From Sepiola atlantica (lineage: Eukaryota; Mollusca; Cephalopoda; Sepiida; Sepiolidae): a DNA stretch of 64,000 nt. A program made the position numbers and the translations under genes. Location of the stretch: the NCBI GenBank assembly GCA_963556195.1, contig OY744544.1:43666984-43730983 (forward strand), read 5' to 3'. The notes below the pieces were generated by a model that was not told where the DNA came from, made no database searches, and worked only from the letters and a program-made list of their open reading frames with translations. Shown here piece by piece: positions 35,375 through 44,495 of the stretch (within the stretch, counting starts at the first letter, position 1; each line of letters begins with the position of its first letter).

Positions 35375-36150
35375 TTCTAAGGAATGGGTATCTAGAGAAT
35401 TCCAGTACTTACCAGGTCAGTTCTGAGTATCGAGGGAAAATCCAGGGTTAGTCCCGGAAATGTCCGAAGCAGTTTATGATTTGAAACCCACACAAAAAAG
35501 GTTATTCTGCAGTTTCACAATGATATCAATATATTTAAAGAAATGTATAAACTTTGTTATGTACTTACGTGTTAGTTGAAAATAAGATTTTACAAAAAAA
35601 AATTATGCAAATTCATCCAGTATTTATTAAATTATAAGAAAAAGAAAGAAAAAAACGATATTACGTATCGGTAGACATTTCAGCTTACTAAGTAGGCAAG
35701 GAGAATAACTTTCGGAAAAAGTCAAAATATAAGTAAAATGGCGACATATAGATAAAATCGTTTTTTAATTTTTAATTTAATAAATACTGGATGAATTTGC
35801 GTCATTTTTTTTCTGTACAGTTTTCTTTTCATCTACCACGTAAGTACATAACAAAGTTTATGCATTTCTTAGCTATTTTTTATAAGAGATGCCTAACATG
35901 TCATTGTGAAACTGCAGAAGCACCTGTAAAAAGGTAGACGACACTAAGCATGGTTAGGGTAAAGTTAGAGTTAAAAAAATAATAAAGTTGGAAAAAAATG
36001 ACTTTCAAATCGTAAATTGCTTCGGACATTTCTGTGACTGACTCGGGATTCTCCGTCGATTCTCAGGACTGATTGAGTCAGTACCATGGCCATCCCTTAT
36101 GGCCATGGTCAGTACTTAAATCCTCTGGATACCCATTCCTTACAAGTACT
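35375..36150. mobile_element. long fold-back element M4
   Basis: Imperfect arms of roughly 300 bp. AAGGAATGGGTATCTAGAG (35379) faces CTCTGGATACCCATTCCTT (36122-36140). AAATGTCCGAAGCAGTTTA faces AATTGCTTCGGACATTT. TGCAGTTTCACAATGA faces TCATTGTGAAACTGCA. AAACTTTGTTATGTACTTA faces AAGTACATAACAAAGTTT. CATCCAGTATTTATTAAA faces TTTAATAAATACTGGATG. There is no transposase, so it is a non-autonomous fold-back transposon or an inverted duplication. Confidence 0.75.
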
Positions 36151-36727
36151 CATGACGATTTGAAGAGTAGTGGAGTTTCCTTTCGTGCTTATTGCACCTT
36201 GTTGAACAATCACGGGGAAACCTTGACAACTACTAATAAATGCCTACTTTTACCAGAAGTCGTGCGATTGCAAAGCGAAAGCTCGCAATAATATTACGCA
36301 CACATAGTAGCTGCATTTGGTGCGCTTGTAGTAAAACGTAAAATGAAGAAGTTGTAGTCGGCGTGGAAGACACAGCGGGTGCGACTGTTAACTTCTTAAG
36401 ATGTAACTCTTTTGGGGTGAAATAAACCCGAATCTAAGACTATTAATATGCAGAGAAAACGTCTTAAATATTATATACAAATATATTAAATCTAAGAAAT
36501 GTTAAACATTATTTTGCGCGTAAATTACGGACAAATACAGAGCGCGCTGACTGTAGTCACTCGAAAAAGATAATAATTTGCAATAACAATTTCATTCACA
36601 TTCTCTATTTTTTTAACGTAAAAATATACAAGTTAACAATTAGAACGAACGATTTTAAAATTAAAATACAAGACACGAGAAAAACATCAGTTATTATGTT
36701 TCGGAATTTTCGAGATGAGGAATGATC

Positions 36728-37237
36728 ATTTGGATTATTCGGACTACTATTCTCATCTTGGTTGTTATATTCAAAACGTTTCGGCCGATGTAACCTCTGA
36801 TTTTGTTCAAGTGCTTTAGAATCTTATGTCAAACTCCGAAAATTTTACGGAATTTCCAACTGAACCCTTTATTTAATCCATAGGGGGTAGATTGTCTTCA
36901 TTCCGTCAACCATGACCGGGTAAAAGTGTTAATTTTTATGTTATTATTATTGCCTGTAGTAAGGATTGAACCTTCAACCGTCAGAAGACTGTCACTTAGA
37001 ACTGATTATTAACTAGCGCTTTTAACCGTTACGCCACGTGTCTAATTCTAGTATGAATGTGGGTAGCCTTAAACCTGATGCGTAGTAGTATTACTACTTA
37101 TTATTATAGAATTGCTATTTGTGCAGGTTCCCGAGATCGGAAAGATGCACCTGAAGAAGGTCAGAGGTTACATTGGCCGAAACGTTGTGAATATAAGAAC
37201 CAAGATGAGAACAGTAGTCCGAATAATCCAAATTATG
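36728..37237 (-). mobile_element. tRNA-headed SINE with inverted ends, copy 1
   Basis: On the minus strand a tRNA-like promoter has A box TGGCGTAACGG (37036-37026) and B-box-like GGTTCAATCC (36972-36963). Downstream the body has ACCCGGTCATGG and a module GGCCGAAACG near 36785. The opposite end (37140-37237, plus strand) repeats the 3' module in inverted orientation: CACCTGAAGAAGGTCAGAGG, CATTGGCCGAAACGTTGTGA, CAAGATGAGAACAGTAGTCC. The two ends are therefore inverted repeats of one 3' region. The same family occurs at 38.3, 48.3-49.1, 53.1 and 61.5 kb. Confidence 0.75.
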
Positions 37238-37751
37238 AGTTGTTTTTTGTTTTTTTTTATTTTCTACACAATGTGTTGCATTTTATTTTAACATTTTAAG
37301 AAGCTGCTGCTGCTACTTGAACGAAACAACAACAACAAAAAGGTAGTCTTGTTTACGTTTGAAATTCCGAGGAATGTAAGGTTGGGTTTTTTCGGTAAAT
37401 TGGTATTACTATAAGTCGTAAGTCACAGTCCGTAACCGAGTAAAACTGTATCATCTAATTTCGCCACAATCATCCGACAACTACTTAACTGTCGTAATGA
37501 TCCACGCAACTAAAAGAACGAATAATATTGGTTCTTTTTTACTCACTAAAACAGTCATAGAAACAAGGTGCAGTAGTACTCGAAAGCGATTTCAGTAATC
37601 GTAGTATTCAAACTTGAAACACCGAAATAATATTTCATATTGAAACTTGTTTGTAATTACAAAACAAGACGGGTAATCATTACTATTAGCGACATAAATT
37701 ATATAAAAAAGAAATAATAAATCATTTTAAAGGAAATGCAGCTGTGAAATT

Positions 37752-38000
37752 AGTCACATTTGTGACCTATTTGCGTTAAACTGCGCGATATATTTTCTAT
37801 AAGATGTAAGTGTTTTAAATTACTGTAAATATCGGTTCTGGGCAAAGTAACACATGCTGATTAAGTACCTTACTGCCTGTGATTAGACAAGATGTCTGAC
37901 CGCTTATTACTTTACTCACAACCAATATTTACAGTAACTTCACAGGCTTATATCTTCTATTGAATATATTTTCATCGCAAATATGTCACAAATGAGTAGG
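37752..38000. mobile_element. MITE-like hairpin element, family M1 copy 2
   Basis: Ends CATTTGTGACCTATTTGCG and CGCAAATATGTCACAAATG are inverted. Inner pairs include ACTGTAAATATCGGTTCTGG facing AACCAATATTTACAGT. It is related to 3325-3500. Confidence 0.65.
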
Positions 38001-38261
38001 TAAACCAAATGCTTTTGACTAATTAGCCAACTGCATTTTCTTTAAAATAATTCATGTCGCCAAAAAATGTAAAAATGAAAGCTACGATAGTTAATGAATT
38101 CTCGCAAATAAGTTTCAAATTAAAGAAATAGATTCCAATTAGTTTCTTTTTACAGCTTAAACGGTTTAAGTTAGCCATTTTAAAATAATTTATTTCTGTC
38201 GATATTTCGTTTTTCTTATTTTATTGCTTTTTTTTATTTCATGTTTTTTAATTTTTATTTA

Positions 38262-38640
38262 TTACTCGGTTACTATTTTCATCTTGGTTGTTATGTTCTT
38301 ATAACGTTTCGGCCGATGTAACCTCCGTCCTACTTCAGGTGCATCTTGTCGAACTTGAATATCTTTATCTCAAATTCGTGAACCTGGACGAAGTTTCGAG
38401 CTCAACACGTTGTCATTTTCAAAACATATTCATCGCAAGTGTTGTAGTTTTTTTGGGGATTGTTCTGAAAAGGACAGAGTTTGTTCCGATAAGGACACTT
38501 TTATTTAATTCACAAGGGTAGATTATTCTCATCCTATCATCCATAACATAGTAGAAGTGTTAATTTATGTTACTGTTAGTTATTATCGCTTGTAGTAAGG
38601 ATTGAGCCCACAATCTTCAGAAGCTGTCACTTTAGTTTTA
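38262..38640 (-). mobile_element. tRNA-headed SINE, copy 2
   Basis: The 3' module on the minus strand reads GATGCACCTGAAGTAGGACG then TTACATCGGCCGAAACGTTA. The body has the CATAGTAGAAGTGTTAATTT block, and a decayed promoter region lies near 38600. Confidence 0.7.
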
Positions 38641-38644
38641 TGTG

Positions 38645-39460
38645 CGTTAAAAAAAATATTTACTCAATAAAAATCCTTAAAAAATATTTCAAAACAAATA
38701 ATTTTTACTCAAAAGATTTTTTTTAAAAACTGATTAAATTTTAATTATTATTGTTATTCAATTATGTCACACGTACTTTTTGTCGACAAAAACATTAAAC
38801 ATAAATTTTAGTTTGGAATCGACAATTTTACCATAATTGTTTTATACAATGATAAAGCCGAGGAGCAATGTTTAGAATTATCCTAAAGTTAATGTCGACC
38901 AAGCGATGTTATTTTGAAAAAAAAAAAAAAAAATTATAGCTTTTTGTTTACTTTTGGTTTGTTTGTTTTTCAAAATCCTAAAATTAAAACTGAAAGCCAA
39001 AGAAAGATTGGTATTGAGGTAAAATGTTTAAAAACAAAACAAATATATGGCAAGGTGGTAAGTGTCCGTGTCGAAGTTAAAAACGCCAAAGGGTGAGAAG
39101 ATAAGGACACATTTGTGGCTTAAAATTATCAGCATTCATTTTTTTTTATATATGTAAATTATCATTACAAATAAACAGCCAAAAATAAATGATTCTTCTC
39201 TCTATCGCAGCAGAATTCGTAAAGCTAAAACACGCGACAAAATACTAGAAATAAAAAACGGTCCGGTGCGTTTTTTTTTTTTTTGTTATTTTTTTAGCAA
39301 CAAGAAACTAAGAACATCCCACTTTTTTATCAAAATGATAAATTATACACTTTGTTAAAATGTTAACAAAAACAAACTTTTCTTTTTCTTTTGTGCGAAC
39401 AAAACAAATAGAATAAACTCACGTAGATATGAGGGCAGAGGGTCACAAATAACGATGGAA
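38645..39460. other. AT-rich stretch, nothing recognised
   Basis: No supported feature. The 60-aa frame at 38914 follows a poly-A run. Confidence 0.4.
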
Positions 39461-39469
39461 GAATGGTAA

Positions 39470-39600
39470 GTAATGTTCCGTCGCGGACACGAGCAATTAT
39501 TCCTTCACGCAATTCGCAGGAAGTGGACGGCTGCTAGCTTTTTTGACGTCACTGCTGACGTCACGAATTTCGGGCACTTGTCACTCGCGAACACACACAC
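39470..39600. promoter_or_regulatory. CpG-richer segment with two perfect CRE palindromes
   Basis: TGACGTCA occurs at 39544-39551 and again at 39556-39563. An ETS-like AGGAAGTG lies near 39520, and several CG dinucleotides (CCGTCGCGGACACGAG, ACTCGCGAAC) stand out in this CpG-poor window. A promoter or enhancer is plausible. No adjacent exon was identified. Confidence 0.4.
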
Positions 39601-39684
39601 ACACATAAACACACACTTCCATTGTAAAATCATCCCAAGCTCAAATTCACATAACTTCATTTCAAACCAACATGTTCGTTTCTT

Positions 39685-39732
<48 letters not shown>
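39685..39732. repeat. (TA)n tract
   Basis: TA run at the left of the TA-tract cluster. The translated (YI)n peptides across these tracts are artefacts. Confidence 0.95.
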
Positions 39733-39737
<5 letters not shown>

Positions 39738-39787
39738 CAATTGAACATTCTAGGCAGTGGATAATGTGGATCTAATCATTCATATAT

Positions 39788-40027
39788 ATATATAAGTTAA
39801 TCCAACAGAAGATATAAGAGGCAACTAATATCTTTTAATTAGTGAAACATCTGGATAAAAACTGAAGCTCAATATACTGGATAGAGCATTGATAGCATAA
39901 TATAAAATGAAATAATAAAATAAGGTGCAAATCAAATTTTATTAGAATTCAAAGTTCAGTTGCCTGAACTTTGAATTCTAATAAAATTTGATTTGCACCT
40001 TATTTTATTATTTCATTTTATATTATG

Positions 40028-40030
<3 letters not shown>
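39788..40030. mobile_element. palindromic copy of the 6-kb ribozyme-element family
   Basis: AGTTAATCCAACAGAAGATA at 39795 matches the left end of the 5956-6673 element. Then arms of about 64 bp (39897-39960 and 39967-40030) are reverse complements: AGAATTCAAAGTTCA faces TGAACTTTGAATTCT around GTTGCC. The right arm equals the sequence just downstream of the hammerhead at 6.6 kb, but the hammerhead core itself is missing here. Confidence 0.7.

Positions 40031-40096
<66 letters not shown>
40031..40096. repeat. (TA)n tract
   Basis: Long TA run. Confidence 0.95.
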
Positions 40097-40099
<3 letters not shown>

Positions 40100-40124
40100 T
40101 ATGTTATCCACAGGCATAATGACG

Positions 40125-40400
40125 TTGACACACCGGTTCCCGTTAGATCACCAAAGTTAAGCAACGCTAAGCCTGGTCAGTACTAAATGGGTAATCATTT
40201 GGAAATACCAGGTGCTGTATGTTCTCTCCGCTTATCTCGACATTGTTTCTGGAATCAAGCAGTGCCGATTCAGGAGAGGTGTGGTTGGGGATTGTGCAAC
40301 CCTTGCTTCACAATTACATGTGCAGGCACCCTTACAGGGGGTATTCCATATTTCTGAAGACTGAATGGAGGCCATGATCCACAGGCAGCTGTTTCGCCGT
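40125..40400 (+). mobile_element. 5S rRNA-derived SINE, copy 3 with different body
   Basis: The head CACCGGTTCCCGTTAGATCA, CCAAAGTTAAGCAACGC and TACCAGGTGCTGTATG is the best 5S match in the window. The body (GTGCAACCCTTGCTTC, TTACAGGGGGTATTC, GAATGGAGGCCATGA) differs from copies 1 and 2 but recurs alone at 63.05-63.16 kb. Confidence 0.8.
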
Positions 40401-40514
40401 ATCATGGCTCTTTAATGTGTCTAGGATTTTCAGCAGTCTAGCAATTATAATGCTTCAGCTTATATATGTATACATTCACATTATCTACTGCCTAGAATGC
40501 TCAATTGACACACG

Positions 40515-40521
<7 letters not shown>

Positions 40522-40584
<63 letters not shown>
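40522..40584. repeat. (TA)n tract after (CA)n
   Basis: CACACACA followed by a TA run, immediately left of the Penelope-like insertion. Confidence 0.95.
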
Positions 40585-40585
<1 letters not shown>

Positions 40586-40605
40586 CATGATTTTTTGGGA
40601 AGTAC

Positions 40606-41545
40606 AAAATTTTATTACCGCAAGCATGAAGGGAAAACGAATTCTATCGTTCATGATTAAAAGTTAATCAAGAAAAAAAAAATTGATTTGTTCAAAATCA
40701 AAATTGGACGAAGAAATTTAAAGTATAACTAATGCTTTGTCCAATAACGGCTATCCTCTTGATGTGATTAGGGCAGTCACCCAAAGGAAAATAAATACTT
40801 TTTCCAAAATAAAACCAAATACGGTGACTGAATGTCCGATTTACATTCGTTTACCTTGGTTAGGCACAGTAAGTGAGAAATTCGCCAAGCAAATCAGCTC
40901 AGCAGTTGAAAATTGTTATTTTTTTTCGAATGTACGTGTTGTGTTTTCTACAAAACTTTTATTGGCGTCCTCTCGTAAAGACGTACTACCACCACCACCC
41001 CACCACCATAAAAATTATGTAATTTATCATTTTAAATGTAGTTGCAGTGCTGACTACGTGGGTAGGACGACGTTAAGATTGGATAGTAGAGTCCAACAGC
41101 ACATTCCGAGTAGGTCAACGGACGTTCAAAACAACACATACGGGTCTTCCATTACAGACCATTTACTTAAAAACCCGCCGTGCGCTAAGAACTTTAGCAT
41201 AGACTCCTTCACAATTCTCAGTCATGCTCACTCATTATACCATCTAAAAATCTTGGAGACGATCCACGTTTGTCTTAAACGTCCCTCCCTTTGTAAACAA
41301 AGGGAATATCTATTGGGACTAGATGTGATCAGTCTCTAAGATTCATCCTCCATTGTACATATGACATAACGCTATTTTATTTTCACCCCGTTTTTTTTTT
41401 TTTTTAAATCCCTCGGTTTTTTTTTTTTAATCCCTCGATACAGCCTTTGTTAAGAGAGGGCGAAACCGGTCGGCTGGCATTTTGTTTTTCTTGATTAACT
41501 TTTAATCATGAACGATAGAATTCGTCTTCTCTTCATGCTTGCGAT
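40606..41545 (+). mobile_element. Penelope-like element 3' fragment with inverted flanks
   Basis: The flanks 40618-40676 and 41487-41545 are inverted copies of about 58 bp: GCATGAAGGGAAAACGAATT and TTCATGATTAAAAGTTAATC face GATTAACTTTTAATCATGAA and GAATTCGTCTTCTCTTCATGC. Between them lies the C-terminal Penelope-like coding segment. Downstream of the stop a hairpin with GAGGGCGAAACCGGTCGG (41455 onward) resembles the 3' half of a hammerhead. The whole insert is embedded in TA tracts. Established knowledge: Penelope-like elements are often 5'-truncated, carry inverted flanks and encode hammerhead ribozymes. Confidence 0.8.
40722..41339 (+). CDS. Penelope-like GIY-YIG endonuclease domain (C-terminal fragment)
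   Basis: The frame is open from 40722 to the stop at 41339, with no proper start because the reverse transcriptase part is missing. The N-terminal part has NNGYPLDVIRAV, typical of the region after the reverse transcriptase palm and thumb in Penelope-like proteins. Next comes IYIRLPWLGTVSEKFAKQI. From about residue 94 (counting from 40737) comes the GIY-YIG-type endonuclease: YVIYHFKC, then DYVGRTTLRLDSRVQQHIP, with the two Tyr-containing strands, Arg and His expected at the nicking site. The protein would act in target-primed reverse transcription. No stop or frameshift lies inside the fragment, but it cannot be autonomous. Confidence 0.82.
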   Translation, partial: SITNALSNNGYPLDVIRAVTQRKINTFSKIKPNTVTECPIYIRLPWLGTVSEKFAKQISSAVENCYFFSNVRVVFSTKLLLASSRKDVLPPPPHHHKNYVIYHFKCSCSADYVGRTTLRLDSRVQQHIPSRSTDVQNNTYGSSITDHLLKNPPCAKNFSIDSFTILSHAHSLYHLKILETIHVCLKRPSLCKQREYLLGLDVISL

Positions 41546-41569
41546 ATATATATATATATATATATATAT

Positions 41570-41659
<90 letters not shown>

Positions 41660-41660
41660 C

Positions 41661-41735
<75 letters not shown>
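41545..41735. repeat. (TA)n tract with repeated CGCA interruptions
   Basis: Four TA runs are separated by CGCA, which copies the last bases of the Penelope-like flank (TTGCGATA). This suggests slippage or gene-conversion spread of the junction. Confidence 0.9.
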
Positions 41736-41797
41736 AGAAACGAAGATGTTGGTTTGAAATGAAGTTATATGAATTTTGGCTTTGGATGATTTTACAA

Positions 41798-41801
<4 letters not shown>

Positions 41802-41870
<69 letters not shown>
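41802..41870. repeat. (TA)n tract
   Basis: TA run that abuts the 3' end of the hammerhead element. Confidence 0.95.
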
Positions 41871-41873
<3 letters not shown>

Positions 41874-41995
41874 TTATTCACAGACACGTGTTTCGTCGTC
41901 TCTATGACTCATCAGTGTGGCTAGACCTAGCGAGATTCAAAACTGAAACCGCAGTGCATCTGACGGACTACCACTGAGCCACAAAATTGTTAGTA
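41871..41995 (-). mobile_element. tRNA-headed element with hammerhead ribozyme
   Basis: On the minus strand an A box TGGCTCAGTGG (41981-41971) matches the Pol III consensus TRGYNNANNGG exactly. A B-box-like GTTTTGAATCT lies at 41943-41933, at normal tRNA spacing. About 14 bases later the hammerhead begins (41925-41872), and the element ends in a TA tract. This order (Pol III promoter, then hammerhead) is like the schistosome SINE-like satellite that encodes hammerheads. The 5' boundary is uncertain. Confidence 0.65.
41872..41925 (-). ncRNA. hammerhead ribozyme, type I
   Basis: Minus-strand fold. Stem I is CACA (41919-41916) with TGTG (41882-41879), with a possible outer helix TAG/CTA. The core CTGATGA (41915-41909) is canonical. 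Stem II is GTC (41908-41906) with GAC (41897-41895), loop ATAGAGAC. GAAA (41894-41891) is canonical. Stem III is a 2-bp A-U/C-G helix around ACGT, inside the palindrome ACACGTGT. Cleavage is predicted after C41883 in the triplet GTC. Every conserved core base is present. Very short stem III with a palindromic loop is known for Penelope-like and retrozyme hammerheads, which may act as dimers. Confidence 0.85.
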
Positions 41996-42034
41996 GCAAT
42001 GGGAGAAATTGTATCGCATCATAAATTATGCCAT

Positions 42035-42300
42035 TTATTTATTCATATTTACAATACTGATGACTGAAAATATTCAATTATTTTTACTGAAAAGCATTAC
42101 CTTATTGCTAAATGGAAATAATTTTTTGTTACTAGAGTATATATATATAGTATAAATTTTTACTAGAGTATATATATATACTCTAGTAACAAAATATTAT
42201 TTCCATTTAGCAATAAGGTAATGCTTCTCAGTAAAAATAATTGAATATTTTCAGTTATCAGTATTGTAAATATGAATAAATAAATTTTTACTAAAGTATA
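42035..42300. repeat. large palindrome, about 110-bp arms
   Basis: AATATTCAATTATTTTTACT and GCATTACCTTATTGCTAAAT on the left face ATTTAGCAATAAGGTAATGC and AGTAAAAATAATTGAATATT on the right. The centre is ACTAGAGTATATATATA repeats. It directly adjoins the tRNA-hammerhead element. Confidence 0.85.
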
Positions 42301-42545
42301 TATATATAGTATAAGTTTTTATTTATACAAACATTTTTGGTTATATATGTGCGTACATGTTTCAGCTGTGCCCTCTTTCGAGAGCCATCTTCCTCAGATC
42401 CTTTAGAAATATGAAATGATAAATAACAAACTTCCTTATTCTGTGTATTATCCCGGTTGAGAAGGGATGGGTGTATAATTAAACGGATAAGATTCATATC
42501 CAATCACACATTCGCGCTGCTCTCTTTCTTTTACTTTTTATCATT
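42301..42545 (-). repeat. repeat with GAAAC hairpin motif
   Basis: The minus strand reads GATCTGAGGAAGATGGCTCT, a hairpin CTCTCGAAAGAG, then CAGCTGAAACATGTACGC. The pieces (CUGANGA, GAAAC, palindrome ACATGT) recall a hammerhead, but stem I does not pair, so it is not called a ribozyme. A Penelope-like or SINE 3' region is likely. Confidence 0.45.
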
Positions 42546-42719
42546 TAAGTTTATCGAGTACGTTTGACCAAATCCTTTTATACATTTTATTACTCCACTT
42601 GAGAGTATCTTCAACTTCGTCTAAGAATAATCATATGTGTGAGAGGCCAAATATTTTAACGGTCAGCGGATAAGTTCTTTCCAAAACTGACCTATATATA
42701 AACTTTAATCATATGCTCA

Positions 42720-42769
42720 CATATATACAAACCTGTATACACACACATACACACACACGCACACACACG

Positions 42770-42807
<38 letters not shown>

Positions 42808-42808
42808 A

Positions 42809-42869
<61 letters not shown>

Positions 42870-42963
42870 GAAACCTATTGTGAAGAGTATATACCTTGCT
42901 CTGAGCAATTGAATTGAATTATGATTTGACTTTTGCTTCTCTAATTCCTTTCCATTCTTCTTC

Positions 42964-43031
<68 letters not shown>

Positions 43032-43175
43032 CACACATATACTCATATACACATATAGTCATACATACACACGGCTATACGTACATAGACACATATATAT
43101 ACATACATACATATATATGCACACACACATACACACACACATACACACATATATATATATATATATATATACGTA
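42720..43175. repeat. compound (CA)n/(TA)n microsatellite block
   Basis: Runs at about 42737-42865, 42967-43027 and 43040-43175 are separated by about 100 bp of unique sequence (42866-42964). Open frames here are simple-repeat peptides. Confidence 0.95.
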
Positions 43176-43261
43176 CACATATATTCACATCTAAACACAC
43201 CTATATCTGTAAACACAGTATATAAACCTTTAAAATTTATACAAAGAAAGAACAGCTGTAT

Positions 43262-43329
43262 TTGTTATTGAGCACTTTTTATAAACACTAGAGTTTCATT
43301 GGATTAACATCTAGGAAACAAAAATAATA

Positions 43330-43365
<36 letters not shown>

Positions 43366-43377
43366 CCGGGTTTTATA

Positions 43378-43435
<58 letters not shown>
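43262..43435. repeat. TA-tract insert related to the 18.9-kb element
   Basis: GTTATTGAGCACTTTTTATA, AACACTAGAGTTTCATTGGA and TTAACATCTAGGA parallel the right part of the 18661-19085 element. It is followed by two TA tracts (43334-43364, 43378-43433) separated by GAACCGGGTTTTATAG. Confidence 0.65.
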
Positions 43436-44400
43436 TAGCAAAACCTACCCGCCCTCCGGGCAGCAATTAATTGGGAGGAGAGGGCGTTAATTTAAAAAAA
43501 TGTTATTTTACTCCCAGAATTCCAGAATTTTAATAAACTTCAGTAAATATGTAGAGTAACATCCTCAGCTAAATTATCATGAAATATGAATAATGTATGT
43601 GACTGAAACAGAATTTAACAAAACGATTCTTCCTTTGGTCTTAAATCAAAGAAACACAGTAGTATTCCTCAGATGTTATTGACGATGGGCAATTTTCTTA
43701 TCTCCATTCATGAAAAGTCCGTGAATGTATGCTCTTGTCGCGAATGTAATTGTTAAAAAATGAAAACAAATAAATCCGTTCAAATTGCTAAACTGCAGTA
43801 GTGGCAAAGATTTTTAGGGGGTAAACTATGATGGTGTGATAGTAAAGATTTACTATAAATTTATTTCAGTCCTCCGAAATATTTTGAATGTTCACACATA
43901 ATCGCTTATCTAAGTAAAATCTTTAGTTTCACGAAAATAAATTTGCTGAAATCGGAAGAAAACGAAAACATTAATATCCCTCAGCAATTAGGGTGAATGT
44001 TTAACTGGTCTAAATAAATTTTAGAGTATGAAAAGATGTATTGCTTATTTTTATGAGTCTTACTTTAACTGACCCAAATTATCCTGTTCAATGTTTTAAA
44101 ATCAGTTATGAAGTAGTTGGTAATCAGAGGCCCCAAAACTAAAAAGACGTTGAAACATTACCCTGATATTTTGACATTACATGATTAGTATCTCATGTGC
44201 TAACGTGAAAGTTGATGAAGTCATTATATGCGTGGTTTGGAGAAAGAAAGAAAATCTTCTGTTTCGTATTTTCTGTCATGAAAGAAGAAATAATTAAAAT
44301 AAGTATTTGGACGGAGTAAATAACCATTAGTTTAAAATGGTCATTTAAAAACGTGAAAAATACCTTACAATATTTTGATTATCGTCGCCATGTTGTCCGA
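43436..44400. other. AT-rich stretch with dispersed-repeat start
   Basis: It starts CTAGCAAAACCTACCCGCCC, like 6728. The remainder has no recognised feature. Confidence 0.4.
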
Positions 44401-44495
44401 ATGGATTATAGAAACATAGAAACATAGAAACATAGAAACATAGATGAATTCTGGTAGAAGGACATGAGTCGTCCTATGGCACCAGCTCCTTGTCT

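Noticed and set aside
41508..41977. Tyr-Ile repeat ORFs across TA tracts (also at 39473, 42717, 42914)
   Set aside because: Simple dinucleotide repeat translations, not proteins.
41933..41981. Functional tRNA gene
   Set aside because: Promoter boxes are present but the sequence does not fold as an intact tRNA with anticodon and acceptor stems; it is a tRNA-derived head.
42360..42400. Possible hammerhead on the minus strand (CTGAGGA...GAAAC)
   Set aside because: Stem I does not pair and stem II is irregular; kept only as a motif-bearing repeat.
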